Assembly (NCBI RefSeq): GCF_039543645.1 | Contig: NZ_BAABKD010000009.1 | Location: 620,001-684,000, forward strand | Length of the DNA stretch: 64,000 bases | Source of the DNA: Paenalcaligenes hermetiae | Lineage (GTDB): Bacteria; Pseudomonadota; Gammaproteobacteria; Burkholderiales; Burkholderiaceae_B | Direction of reading: 5' to 3' | Shown: positions 54,258-62,540 of the stretch, in pieces | Layout: each line of letters opens with the position of its first letter | How positions within the stretch are numbered: the first letter of the stretch is position 1 | Made by a program: the position numbers and the translations under genes | The notes under the pieces: model-generated | Databases searched by the model: none | Told to the model about the DNA's origin: nothing | Seen by the model: the letters and a program-made list of their open reading frames with translations, nothing else

Positions 54258-54668
54258 TCAGTGTGGGGTTTGCTGCTGCTCGATGTACTGGCGAACGATG
54301 GAAATCGGCGCGCCGCCGCTTGAAGCGAAATAGGACGGCGACCACAGCACGCCTTTCCAGTAGCGCTTCTAGATGTCGGGCCGTTCCTTGCGCAGCAGGC
54401 GACTGGAGACGCCTTTGAGGCTGTTCACGAGATTGGAGACAGCCACCTTGGGCGGGTATTCCACAAGCAGGTGAACGTGATCGTCCTCGCCGTCCATCTT
54501 GATCAGTTGCGCCTCGAAGTCGGCGCAGACCTTGGCGAAGATCGTGCGCAGCCGGTTGATGGCGTCGCCATCGAATACCCTGCGGCGATATTTCGCTACA
54601 AAGACCAAATGGACATGCATCTTAAAAACGCCGTGTCGTCCATGCCTAATATCGTTGTCGTCGCTCAT
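54258..54668 (-). pseudogene. tnpA: TnpA transposase of copy 2, with a premature stop
   Basis: It is closely similar to TnpA of copy 1 from MSDDNDIRHG, including the HUH motif DDHVHLLVEYPPK. Codon 100, CAG in copy 1, is TAG here (at 54371-54369). The stop comes before the catalytic tyrosine in IVRQYIEQQ, whose sequence is still present downstream in frame. A single transition inactivates it. Read-through by a suppressor is the only way it could act. Confidence 0.88.
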
Positions 54669-54689
54669 AGGCCAAATTATAATATCCGC

Positions 54690-55913
54690 ATGCAACGCCT
54701 CCAAGCCTTCAAATACGAACTGCGACCAGACGGGCAGCAAGAGCGGCAAATGCGCCGCTTTGCCGGCTCGTGCCGGTTCGTCTACAACAAGGGGCTGGCG
54801 TTGCAGAAAGAGCGCTACGAGCGCGGAGAGAAGAAGCTGGGCTACGCCGAGCTGTGCAAGATGCTCACCGAGTGGCGCAACAGCGCGGAAACGGCTTGGC
54901 TGGCCGATGCGCCGGTCCATCCCTTGCAACAGGCGCTCAAGGATTTGGAGCGGGCCTACAGCAACTTCTTCGCCAAGCGGGCCGACTTTCCACGTTTCAA
55001 GAAGAAAGGCCAGCGCGACAGCTTCCGCTACCCCGACCCGAAGCAGATCAAGCTCGATCAGGGCAACAGTCGTATCTTCCTGCCCAAGCTGGGATGGCTG
55101 CGTTACCGCAATAGTCGCGAGGTGCTGGGCACAGTCAGAAATGTCACCGTGAGCCAGTCTTGCGGCAAGTGGTTCGTAAGCATCCAGACCGAGCGCGAAG
55201 TTGAGCAGCCCGTGCCGCAGGCCGCCACAGCAGTGGGTATCGACATGGGCGTGATCCGCTTCGCCACACTCTCGGACGGCACGTTCTACGCGCCGCTCAA
55301 CAGCTTCAAGCGGCATGAAACGGCCCTGCGCAAAGCGCAGCAGGCCATGAGCCGCAAAACCAAATTCAGCAACAACTGGAAGAAGGCGAAAGCCCGCGTC
55401 CAGCGCATTCACTCCCGTATCGGCAACGCCCGCCGCGACTTCCTGCACAAGACCTCGACCGCGATCAGCCAAAACCACGCGATGGTGTGTATCGAGGATT
55501 TGCAGGTACGGAACATGTCCAGGTCAGCGGCAGGTACTACCGAACAACCGGGACGAAACGTTCGGGCCAAGTCCGGCCTGAACAAGTCCATCCTCGATCA
55601 AGGCTGGTTCGAGTTCCGCCGCCAACTGGATTACAAGCTGGCGTGGCAAGGCGGCTGGCTGGTTGCAGTGCCGCCGCAGAACACGAGCCGTTCCTGTCCG
55701 TGCTGCGGCCATGTGTCTGCCGACAACCGGCAGACGCAAGCCCGGTTCGAGTGCGTGGAATGCGGTTTTGAAGAAAACGCCGATGTGGTCGGCGCGATCA
55801 ATGTGCTAAGGGCGGGACACGCCCGGTTCGCCTGTGAAGTGAGCGATGCAGTAGGGTCGCCAGCAGCAGGAACCCACCGAAGCGACTCAGGGGCGGCATT
55901 GAGCCGCCCCTGA
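54690..55913 (+). CDS. tnpB: RNA-guided nuclease TnpB of IS605-family element, copy 2
   Basis: It has 407 residues and starts MQRLQAFKYELRP; the longer open frame from 54471 is antisense to tnpA. RuvC residues are present in VGIDMGVIRFATL, VCIEDLQVRN and ENADVVGAINVL. The zinc ribbon CPCCG ... CVECG is intact. It lacks a working tnpA in cis, so it could persist as a nuclease-only element or be mobilised by TnpA of copy 1. Confidence 0.92.
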   Translation: MQRLQAFKYELRPDGQQERQMRRFAGSCRFVYNKGLALQKERYERGEKKLGYAELCKMLTEWRNSAETAWLADAPVHPLQQALKDLERAYSNFFAKRADFPRFKKKGQRDSFRYPDPKQIKLDQGNSRIFLPKLGWLRYRNSREVLGTVRNVTVSQSCGKWFVSIQTEREVEQPVPQAATAVGIDMGVIRFATLSDGTFYAPLNSFKRHETALRKAQQAMSRKTKFSNNWKKAKARVQRIHSRIGNARRDFLHKTSTAISQNHAMVCIEDLQVRNMSRSAAGTTEQPGRNVRAKSGLNKSILDQGWFEFRRQLDYKLAWQGGWLVAVPPQNTSRSCPCCGHVSADNRQTQARFECVECGFEENADVVGAINVLRAGHARFACEVSDAVGSPAAGTHRSDSGAALSRP

Positions 55914-55956
55914 TCGCCGTAGGAATCTCCGGCCTTCAGGCCGGGGAGGATGTCAA
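55790..55956 (+). ncRNA. Predicted omegaRNA scaffold, copy 2
   Basis: This is inferred as for copy 1, covering the tnpB 3' end and right end with hairpin CCGGCC-TTCA-GGCCGG, ending in GTCAA. Its guide would begin at 55957 with TCTACCGCACTAAATAC, the TRAP pseudogene sequence. The 5' limit is approximate. Confidence 0.4.
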
Positions 55957-56174
55957 TCTACCGCACTAAATACTTCGCCAGAAGGCACTAAGGCTCCACC
56001 TTTGTAAAAGTTGACGAAATCCCCACTACTGGGACTCAGAAAATACAAAAACATCAAATCTTCCCAAATATCGCCGACCCAACGACCCAAGCCGGTATGA
56101 TTGACTTGCGCCATTTAAAACGACGGGGTTCGTAAAGCGTTGTATTTGTGATATTTATTTTGGTCATGCTCTTG

Positions 56175-56203
56175 TTGACATGGCTTTAGTCATGCTATAT
56201 TTA
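56175..56203 (+). promoter_or_regulatory. Promoter of the rplC operon
   Basis: TTGACA (56175-56180) is a perfect -35 box; TATTTA (56198-56203) follows after 17 bases, with TATATT as an alternative two bases earlier. It lies about 105 bases ahead of rplC and gives the separated S10 operon its own start. Confidence 0.65.
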
Positions 56204-56307
56204 TATGCTTAGCTATTTATTAGTTACAAGAAGGTTTTGTGTGCAGAATCATCTGCTCGCGTAATCAAGTTAGCCCCGACCAATCGCAGTCGGGAATGGA
56301 GAATAAG

Positions 56308-56982
56308 ATGTCGAACTCGACACCTGTGCCTGCCGCATGGCGGTTGGGCCTTGTTGGGCGCAAAATCGGCATGACCCGCATTTTTACAGAGGACGGAGAA
56401 TCCGTACCTGTAACGGTGCTGGACGTGTCCAATAACCGCGTCACCCAAATCAAGACGCCCGAAGTCGATGGCTATGCTGCCGTTCAGCTAGCTTATGGCT
56501 CTCGTCGCGCCTCCCGTGTTAATAAACCTGCCGCTGGTCATTTTGCCAAAGCAGGGGTAGAAGCCGGTAGTATCCTTAAAGAATTCCGTCTAGATCCCGC
56601 TAAAATTGCTGATCACAATCCTGGTGATGTGATTGCAATCGACAGCGTATTTGAAGCCGGCCAAAAAGTAGACGTTACAGGTACCACTATCGGTAAAGGT
56701 TTTGCCGGTACGATCAAGCGTCACAACTTCTCTGGTCAGCGTAACTCCCACGGTAACTCGATCTCTCACCGTGCCCCCGGTTCTATCGGTATGGCGCAGG
56801 ATCCAGGTCGTGTTTTCCCTGGTAAAAAAATGGCCGGTCACATGGGTGATGTTACCCGCACCGTTCAAAATCTAGATGTTGTGCGTGTTGATGCAGAACG
56901 TGGCTTGTTGTTGGTCCGTGGCGCTGTGCCCGGTCACAAAAACGGCAACGTTGTTGTGCGTCCCGCCGTTAAAGGAGCCTAA
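56308..56982 (+). CDS. rplC: 50S ribosomal protein L3
   Basis: L3 binds near the 3' end of 23S rRNA and starts 50S assembly. Conserved parts are LGLVGRKIGMTRIFTEDGE and the extended loop HGNSISHRAPGSIGMAQDPG ... RVFPGKKMAGHMG. I chose MSNSTPVPAAW at 56308 with GGAGAA upstream, giving 224 residues; upstream in-frame starts (56296, 56239) are less likely. It is the first gene of the truncated S10 operon. Confidence 0.95.
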   Translation: MSNSTPVPAAWRLGLVGRKIGMTRIFTEDGESVPVTVLDVSNNRVTQIKTPEVDGYAAVQLAYGSRRASRVNKPAAGHFAKAGVEAGSILKEFRLDPAKIADHNPGDVIAIDSVFEAGQKVDVTGTTIGKGFAGTIKRHNFSGQRNSHGNSISHRAPGSIGMAQDPGRVFPGKKMAGHMGDVTRTVQNLDVVRVDAERGLLLVRGAVPGHKNGNVVVRPAVKGA

Positions 56983-56984
56983 TC

Positions 56985-57602
56985 ATGGAACTCAAGCTCC
57001 TGAATGATCAGGGTCAAGCTTCTACTTTTGCGGCTTCCGATGTAGTATTCGGCCGCGAGTTTAACGAAGCCCTCGTACACCAGATTGTTGTTGCCTACCA
57101 AGCCAATGCTCGTAGCGCTAACAGCAAGCAAAAAACACGTGCTGAAGTTAGCTACAGCACACGTAAACCTTGGCGCCAAAAAGGCACCGGCCGTGCCCGT
57201 GCGGGTATGGCATCCTCGCCATTATGGCGTGGGGGTGGTCGTACGTTCCCTAACTCGCCTGACCAAAACTTCAGCCACAAAGTTAACAAGAAAATGTACC
57301 GTGCTGGTTTGCAGTCCATTTTCTCTCAGTTAGCTCGCGAAGGTCGTATTTCTGTAGTTGAGTCTTTTGAACTAGAAGCTCCCAAAACCAAATTGGCAGC
57401 AACTAAACTAAAAGAATTAGGCTTGGAGTCTGTGCTGATCATTACTGATAGCATCGATGAAAACGTCTACCTCGCTACACGTAACTTGCCTCATGTAGCT
57501 GTGGTCGAACCGCGTGATGCCGATCCTTTATCTTTGATCTACTACAAAAACGTATTGATCACTAAAGCGGCTGTCGCTCAAATCGAGGAGATGTTGGGAT
57601 GA
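56985..57602 (+). CDS. rplD: 50S ribosomal protein L4
   Basis: L4 lines the exit tunnel and in enterobacteria represses the S10 operon. The tunnel loop KQKTRAEVSYSTRKPWRQKG ... TGRARAGMASSPLWRGGGR is conserved. It has 205 residues and overlaps rplW by four bases (ATGA). Confidence 0.97.
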   Translation: MELKLLNDQGQASTFAASDVVFGREFNEALVHQIVVAYQANARSANSKQKTRAEVSYSTRKPWRQKGTGRARAGMASSPLWRGGGRTFPNSPDQNFSHKVNKKMYRAGLQSIFSQLAREGRISVVESFELEAPKTKLAATKLKELGLESVLIITDSIDENVYLATRNLPHVAVVEPRDADPLSLIYYKNVLITKAAVAQIEEMLG

Positions 57603-57895
57603 ACGCCGAACGCTTATACCAAGTCATCCTAGCTCCAGTCGTGACCGAAAAAGCCACGATGGTAGCTGAAAATAATCAGCAAATCGCTTTCCGCGTAGCA
57701 CCTGATGCGACCAAACCCGAAATTAAAGCAGCTGTAGAAATGCTCTTTAATGTAGAAGTCGAGTCTGTTCAGGTTCTAAACCAAAACGGTAAAACCAAGC
57801 GATTTGGTCGTTTCGAAGGTCGCCGCCGCAACGAACGTAAAGCCTACGTTCGCATTAAAGACGGTCAGGAACTCGACTTTACGGAGATGAACTAA
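57599..57895 (+). CDS. rplW: 50S ribosomal protein L23
   Basis: L23 is at the exit tunnel and docks trigger factor and SRP. The 98 residues include LAPVVTEKATMVAENNQQIA and IKAAVEMLFNVEVESVQVLN. It starts inside the rplD stop and is followed by rplB after one base. Confidence 0.97.
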   Translation: MNAERLYQVILAPVVTEKATMVAENNQQIAFRVAPDATKPEIKAAVEMLFNVEVESVQVLNQNGKTKRFGRFEGRRRNERKAYVRIKDGQELDFTEMN

Positions 57896-57896
57896 T

Positions 57897-58724
57897 ATGG
57901 CACTCGTAAAAGTTAAGCCCACGTCTGCAGGTCGTCGCGGCATGATTAAAGTAGTGCATTCTGAGCTCCACAAAGGCGCTCCTTATGCTCCACTACTCGA
58001 AAAGAAAAAGCGTAGCTCTGGCCGTAATAACAACGGTCATATCACCGTACGTCATCGTGGCGGCGGTCACAAACAGCACTATCGTATTGTTGATTTCCGT
58101 CGTAATAAAGATGGTATCCCTGCGAAAGTCGAGCGTTTAGAATACGATCCAAACCGTACAGCGCATATCGCCTTGTTGTGTTATGCCGACGGTGAGCGTC
58201 GTTACATTATTGCTCCTCGTGGTCTAGAAGTTGGTGCTACGCTCTTGTCCGGTCAGGATGCGCCTATCCGTGCTGGTAACACCCTACCTATCCGTAACAT
58301 CCCAATCGGTGCAACCATTCACTGTATTGAAATGCTACCAGGTAAAGGTGCTCAACTAGCTCGTTCAGCAGGTGCTTCTGCCGTATTGCTAGCACGCGAT
58401 GGTTCTTACGCTCAGGTACGTTTACGTTCCGGTGAAGTCCGTCGTGTTCATATTGACTGTCGTGCCACTATTGGCTCCGTCAGTAACGAAGATCACAGCT
58501 TGCGTCAAATTGGTAAAGCCGGTGCCACTCGTTGGCGCGGTATTCGTCCTACTGTTCGTGGTGTGGCCATGAACCCGATCGATCACCCGCATGGTGGTGG
58601 TGAGGGTAAAACAGGTGAAGGTCGTGAACCCGTCAGTCCATGGGGTACTCCTACTAAGGGTTACCGTACACGTCGTAACAAACGCACAGACAACATGATT
58701 GTCTCGCGTCGCAAGCGCAAGTAA
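57897..58724 (+). CDS. rplB: 50S ribosomal protein L2
   Basis: L2 is needed for subunit joining and peptidyl transfer. RNA-binding parts are GRNNNGHITVRHRGGGHKQH and the C-terminal GVAMNPIDHPHGGGEGKTGE, with the conserved histidine near residue 229. It has 275 residues, the family length. Confidence 0.98.
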   Translation: MALVKVKPTSAGRRGMIKVVHSELHKGAPYAPLLEKKKRSSGRNNNGHITVRHRGGGHKQHYRIVDFRRNKDGIPAKVERLEYDPNRTAHIALLCYADGERRYIIAPRGLEVGATLLSGQDAPIRAGNTLPIRNIPIGATIHCIEMLPGKGAQLARSAGASAVLLARDGSYAQVRLRSGEVRRVHIDCRATIGSVSNEDHSLRQIGKAGATRWRGIRPTVRGVAMNPIDHPHGGGEGKTGEGREPVSPWGTPTKGYRTRRNKRTDNMIVSRRKRK

Positions 58725-58735
58725 GGGGCGAACAA

Positions 58736-59011
58736 ATGTCACGTTCGATTAAAAAAGGCCCATTTGTAGACGAGCACCTACTGAACAAAGTAGAGGCTGC
58801 CGTTGAGGGCAAAGACAAACGTCCGATCAAAACCTGGTCGCGTCGTTCTACCATCCTGCCCGAATTCATCGGGCTGACGATTGCCGTGCATAATGGTCGT
58901 CAACATATTCCCGTTTACATTAACGAGAACATGGTTGGCCACAAGCTCGGTGAATTCGCATTGACCCGTACCTTTAAGGGTCACATTGCGGACAAGAAGT
59001 CACGGAGATAA
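58736..59011 (+). CDS. rpsS: 30S ribosomal protein S19
   Basis: S19 lies in the 30S head near the A site. The 91 residues are typical: MSRSIKKGPFVDEHLLNKV, STILPEFIGLTIAVHNGRQH and GEFALTRTFKGH. It is followed by rplV after three bases. Confidence 0.98.
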   Translation: MSRSIKKGPFVDEHLLNKVEAAVEGKDKRPIKTWSRRSTILPEFIGLTIAVHNGRQHIPVYINENMVGHKLGEFALTRTFKGHIADKKSRR

Positions 59012-59014
59012 GCG

Positions 59015-59344
59015 ATGGAAACCACAGCAACAATTCGTGGAGTACGTATCTCTGCTCAGAAAGCTCGCTTAGTTGCCGATATGATTCGCGGCAAGTCTGT
59101 AGAGCAAGCATTGAATACGCTAACATTTACTCCCAAGAAAGCCGCTGGCATTATCAAAAAAGCGCTTGAGTCCGCTATTGCTAATGCTGAACATAACGAT
59201 GGTGCCGACATCGATGAGTTGCGCGTAACCGCTATTCAGGTTGATAAAGCGCAATCTTTGAAACGTTTTTCCGCTCGTGCCAAAGGCCGCGGTAACCGCA
59301 TCGAAAAGCAAACCTGCCACATTGTGGTTAAGGTCGGCGCTTAA
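59015..59344 (+). CDS. rplV: 50S ribosomal protein L22
   Basis: L22 reaches into the exit tunnel and touches the macrolide site. The 109 residues include VRISAQKARLVADMIRGKSV and the loop ending RFSARAKGRGNRIEKQTCHI, which appears unaltered. It lies between rpsS and rpsC. Confidence 0.98.
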   Translation: METTATIRGVRISAQKARLVADMIRGKSVEQALNTLTFTPKKAAGIIKKALESAIANAEHNDGADIDELRVTAIQVDKAQSLKRFSARAKGRGNRIEKQTCHIVVKVGA

Positions 59345-59353
59345 GGAGTCACA

Positions 59354-60121
59354 ATGGGACAAAAAGTTCACCCAATTGGGTTCCGCCTCGCGGTTAACCG
59401 TAACTGGAATTCTCGCTGGTACGCTGATCACAACGATTTCAGCGGTATGCTAGCTGATGATATCCGCGTGCGCGAATACCTCAAGAAGAAGCTTAAAAAC
59501 GCTTCTGTTGGTCGTGTCGTAATTGAGCGTCCATCTAAAAACGCTCGCGTCACCATTTACTCTGCCCGTCCAGGCGTAGTAATTGGTAAGCGCGGTGAAG
59601 ACATCGAAAATCTAAAAGTCGATCTTCAGCGTTTGATGGGTGTACCTGTACACGTAAACATCGAAGAAATTCGTAAACCTGAAACCGATGCTCAGCTTAT
59701 CGCTGATTCTATCGCTCAGCAGCTAGAAAAACGTATTATGTTCCGTCGCGCGATGAAACGCGCTATGCAGAACGCGATGCGTCTAGGTGCTCAGGGTATT
59801 AAAATTGCCAGTTCCGGTCGTTTGAACGGTATTGAAATTGCTCGTACCGAATGGTATCGCGAAGGTCGTGTGCCTCTACACACTTTGCGTGCTCACATCG
59901 ACTACGCAACGGCTGAAGCTCATACCACTTACGGTATCATCGGTATTAAAGTCTGGGTCTATAAAGGCGATATGTTGCCCAACGGCGAATTGCCTCAAGA
60001 GACAGCCGCACCCGAAGAGCGTCGTCAACGTCGCCCACGTGGGGAGCGCCCCGAAGGTCGTCGTCCTGGTCGTGGACGTGGCCCTCGTCGTGACGCAGCA
60101 CCGGCGCCAGAAGGAGAATAA
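59354..60121 (+). CDS. rpsC: 30S ribosomal protein S3
   Basis: S3 forms part of the mRNA entry channel. The KH domain carries VIGKRGEDIENLKVDLQ. The C-terminal domain ends in a long basic Arg/Pro/Gly tail (RRPRGERPEGRRPGRGRGPR), longer than in E. coli (255 against 233 residues) but common in Burkholderiales. Confidence 0.97.
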   Translation: MGQKVHPIGFRLAVNRNWNSRWYADHNDFSGMLADDIRVREYLKKKLKNASVGRVVIERPSKNARVTIYSARPGVVIGKRGEDIENLKVDLQRLMGVPVHVNIEEIRKPETDAQLIADSIAQQLEKRIMFRRAMKRAMQNAMRLGAQGIKIASSGRLNGIEIARTEWYREGRVPLHTLRAHIDYATAEAHTTYGIIGIKVWVYKGDMLPNGELPQETAAPEERRQRRPRGERPEGRRPGRGRGPRRDAAPAPEGE

Positions 60122-60123
60122 TT

Positions 60124-60540
60124 ATGTTGCAACCTTCTCGTAGAAAATATCGCAAGGAACACAAAGGCCGTAACACAGGTCTAGCGACTCGTGGTACCCA
60201 AGTTTCCTTTGGCGAATTCGGTTTAAAGGCGACGGGTCGTGGTCGTTTAACTGCTCGTCAAATCGAAGCGGCACGTCGTGCGATCAACCGTCACATTAAG
60301 CGTGGTGGCCGTATCTGGATTCGTGTCTTCCCTGACAAACCTATTTCGCAGAAACCTGCTGAGGTTCGTATGGGTAGCGGTAAAGGTAGTCCAGAGTACT
60401 GGGTCGCTGAAATTCAACCCGGCAAAATGCTGTACGAAATGGAAGGCGTAAGCGAAGAGCTCGCACGCGAAGCATTCCGTCTAGCTGCTGCCAAGCTCCC
60501 ATTTTCTACCACTTTTGTGGTACGAAACATTGGTGCTTAA
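60124..60540 (+). CDS. rplP: 50S ribosomal protein L16
   Basis: L16 supports tRNA binding at the A site. The 138 residues include MLQPSRRKYRKEHKGRN, GRLTARQIEAARRAINRHIK and RMGSGKGSPEYWVAEIQPG. It starts two bases after rpsC. Confidence 0.98.
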   Translation: MLQPSRRKYRKEHKGRNTGLATRGTQVSFGEFGLKATGRGRLTARQIEAARRAINRHIKRGGRIWIRVFPDKPISQKPAEVRMGSGKGSPEYWVAEIQPGKMLYEMEGVSEELAREAFRLAAAKLPFSTTFVVRNIGA

Positions 60541-60549
60541 GGAGATCAC

Positions 60550-60741
60550 ATGAAAGCCAGCGAACTCCGTTCTAAAGAAACCGCCGAGCTCCAAACAGAG
60601 CTTGAAAGTCTGCTGAAAGCGCAATTTAGCTTGCGTATGCAAAAAGCCACTCAGCAGCTTTCCAACACCAGCCAGCTATCTAAAGTGCGTCGTGATATTG
60701 CTCGCGTGCGTACCGTAATGGCTGAGAAAGCAGGAAAGTAA
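60550..60741 (+). CDS. rpmC: 50S ribosomal protein L29
   Basis: This is a small 63-residue helical protein near the exit tunnel. The family pattern is MKASELRSKETAELQTEL ... QLSKVRRDIARVRTVMAEK. Together with rplP upstream and rpsQ one base downstream it keeps the standard order. Confidence 0.96.
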   Translation: MKASELRSKETAELQTELESLLKAQFSLRMQKATQQLSNTSQLSKVRRDIARVRTVMAEKAGK

Positions 60742-60742
60742 T

Positions 60743-61027
60743 ATGAGCGAAACTCAAACTACACCCGTTGCAGAAAAGCGTCAGCGCCTTTTACAAGGTC
60801 GTGTGGTCAGCACCAAAATGGATAAAACCGTGGTCGTTCGTGTAGAGCGTCGCGTTAAACATCCTTTATATGGCAAGATCATCGTCCGTTCACGTAAATA
60901 TCATGCGCACGACGAAACCAACCAATACAACGAAGGCGATATTGTTGAAATCGCCGAGGGCCGTCCTATCAGCCGCCACAAATCGTGGACTGTTGTACGC
61001 TTGGTGACACCTGCCCGCGTTATTTAA
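60743..61027 (+). CDS. rpsQ: 30S ribosomal protein S17
   Basis: S17 binds 16S rRNA early in assembly. The 94-residue OB-fold shows GRVVSTKMDKTVVVRVERRV, HPLYGKIIVRSRKYHAHDE and EGRPISRHKSW. It is the last gene of the operon here; the spc operon (rplN onward) does not follow, and a terminator comes next. Confidence 0.97.
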   Translation: MSETQTTPVAEKRQRLLQGRVVSTKMDKTVVVRVERRVKHPLYGKIIVRSRKYHAHDETNQYNEGDIVEIAEGRPISRHKSWTVVRLVTPARVI

Positions 61028-61061
61028 TTAACGCCGCTTAGATACTACGGGATCTAAGTCT

Positions 61062-61094
61062 AAAAAACCCCAGTCGTTTGGCTGGGGTTTTTTT
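61062..61094. terminator. Bidirectional terminator after rpsQ
   Basis: AAAACCCCAG and CTGGGGTTTT pair around a nine-base loop with A and T runs on the two sides. It lies between the convergent rpsQ and aldehyde dehydrogenase genes. Confidence 0.9.
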
Positions 61095-61112
61095 ATGAGA
61101 ATATAGGCAGGG

Positions 61113-62540
61113 TTAACGCTGGGTGATGAACTTGGTTACGACATAACCATCAAATGTTTCTATCCCTCCTTCGCTACCAATACCACTGTCTTTAATACCA
61201 CCAAAGGGTGTTTCTGGTAAAGCCACCCCAAAGTGGTTGATACTTACCATCCCTGCTTGCAGGGCGTTAGAGACCTGGTGTGCGGTTTGTAAGTGATTGG
61301 TAAACGCATAAGCGGCTAATCCATAAGGTAAAGCATTGGCACGACGCAATACTTCTTCCGTATCATGAAAACGCGTCAGGGGCGCAATTGGGCCAAAGGG
61401 CTCTTCGGTCATGAGTTGGGCTTGATCGTCCAGTTCAGAAATTACCGTAGGGGCATAAAAATAACCGGTTTTATCTAATCGTTTACCACCCAATTCGATT
61501 TTGCCACCATGCTTTAGTGCGTTTTGGACGAATTGATCCATCGTAGCGAGACGGCGCTCGTGTGCCAGGGGCCCCATATCCGTTTCAGGATCTAAACCAT
61601 CGCCTATATTTATGTTCGCTAAAATATCGATAAAGGTTTTTTTGAACTCATCGTAAATGGCATCGTGGATATAAAAGCGTGTAGGGGAAATGCATACCTG
61701 TCCTGCATTGCGTATTTTAAAATAAGCCAACTGTTTTGCTACACGAGCTATATCGACATCAGGGAAGACTAAAACAGGAGAGTGCCCACCCAGTTCCATG
61801 GTAATGGGTTTCATGTGAGCCCCAGCTAAAGCGGCGAGTTGCTTGCCTACCGGAACAGAGCCTGTAAAAGAGACTTTACGTACGATAGGGGAGCGAATTA
61901 AATAGTCAGATATTTCTGCAGGAACCCCCCAAACAACGTTTAGCACCCCTTGGGGTAAACCGGCTTCGTGAAAAATGCGGGCGATGGCCATGACAGCGCT
62001 AGGGGAGTCTTCTGGCCCTTTAATGATAATGGTGCAGCCCGCTCCAATCGCAGCAGAAATTTTACGAATAGCCTGGTTAAACGGAAAGTTCCAGGGGGTA
62101 AATGCGGCGCAAACACCGATGGGTTCTTTAACGACGATTTGTCTTACGCGTGGGTCGCGAGGAGGAATCACACGACCGTAGATGCGGCGACATTCTTCTG
62201 CATGCCAATCGGCATGATCAGCGCAGCTTTTGACCTCGCCCACGGATTCCGCCAACGGTTTACCTTGATCCAAAGTGATATGTCGCCCAATTTCCTCAGC
62301 TCGATCTCGACAAAGCTGAGCGACCTTACGCAGAATTTTACTGCGCTCCATAGGTGAACTATGACGCCAGGATTCAAATGCTGCTTGCGCACTTTGTAAG
62401 GCGTGATCTAAATCACGGGTGGTGGCGATAGGTAGCTGACCAAGGTTTTCCAGTGTGGCAGGGTTAATAATAGATTGGTGTTTTGTGGCATTGCCACTTG
62501 TGAACTCACCATTGATGTAAAAGTTGATTGTTGGGTACAT
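61113..62540 (-). CDS. NAD(P)-dependent aldehyde dehydrogenase (succinate-semialdehyde dehydrogenase-like)
   Basis: It oxidises an aldehyde to the acid. Family motifs in order are FTPWNFPFNQAIRKISAAIG (cofactor), KVSFTGSVPVGKQLA, the general-base Glu in MELGGHSPVLVF, and the catalytic Cys in RNAGQVCISPTRFY. The C-terminal PFGGIKDSGIGSEGGIE is also present. With 475 residues it is full length. It resembles the GabD/alpha-ketoglutarate semialdehyde group, but the exact substrate cannot be told. It is a single minus-strand gene. Confidence 0.9.
   Translation of the reverse strand: MYPTINFYINGEFTSGNATKHQSIINPATLENLGQLPIATTRDLDHALQSAQAAFESWRHSSPMERSKILRKVAQLCRDRAEEIGRHITLDQGKPLAESVGEVKSCADHADWHAEECRRIYGRVIPPRDPRVRQIVVKEPIGVCAAFTPWNFPFNQAIRKISAAIGAGCTIIIKGPEDSPSAVMAIARIFHEAGLPQGVLNVVWGVPAEISDYLIRSPIVRKVSFTGSVPVGKQLAALAGAHMKPITMELGGHSPVLVFPDVDIARVAKQLAYFKIRNAGQVCISPTRFYIHDAIYDEFKKTFIDILANINIGDGLDPETDMGPLAHERRLATMDQFVQNALKHGGKIELGGKRLDKTGYFYAPTVISELDDQAQLMTEEPFGPIAPLTRFHDTEEVLRRANALPYGLAAYAFTNHLQTAHQVSNALQAGMVSINHFGVALPETPFGGIKDSGIGSEGGIETFDGYVVTKFITQR

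Larger units (their letters stand above)
54182..55956 (+). mobile_element. IS200/IS605-family element, copy 2
   Basis: It has the same layout, ends and target type as the element at 17459-19225: preceded by TGAC (54178-54181), ending in GTCAA, with the same CCCCGCC/GGCGGGG left and CCGGCC-TTCA-GGCCGG right hairpins. The two differ at many positions, so they are separate arrivals or an old duplication. It lies between rpsJ and rplC inside the TRAP pseudogene. Confidence 0.9.
53323..56114 (-). pseudogene. TRAP transporter substrate-binding protein (DctP-like), split by an IS
   Basis: The 3' part (54181 down to 53323) encodes SGTIEAGGDWPGYWAGRNPA, YIPYGITNSEAGFHTN, FKGKRLRVSGLEQGRVLESI and a normal C-terminus. 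The 5' part beyond the IS (56114 to 55957) encodes VNFYKGGALVPSGEVFSAV. Removing the element joins ...FSAVE to SGTIEAG in frame. The first 33 residues (MAQVNHTGLGRWVGDIWEDL and on) do not resemble a signal peptide, and an in-frame stop stands directly before the ATG, so the 5' end was already damaged. No TRAP permease genes are nearby. Confidence 0.85.

Noticed and set aside
54471..54689. Upstream extension of TnpB copy 2
   Set aside because: It overlaps tnpA on the other strand and is absent from TnpB homologues.
54669..55478. Long minus-strand frame over tnpB copy 2
   Set aside because: It is also antisense of tnpB, kept open by high GC content.
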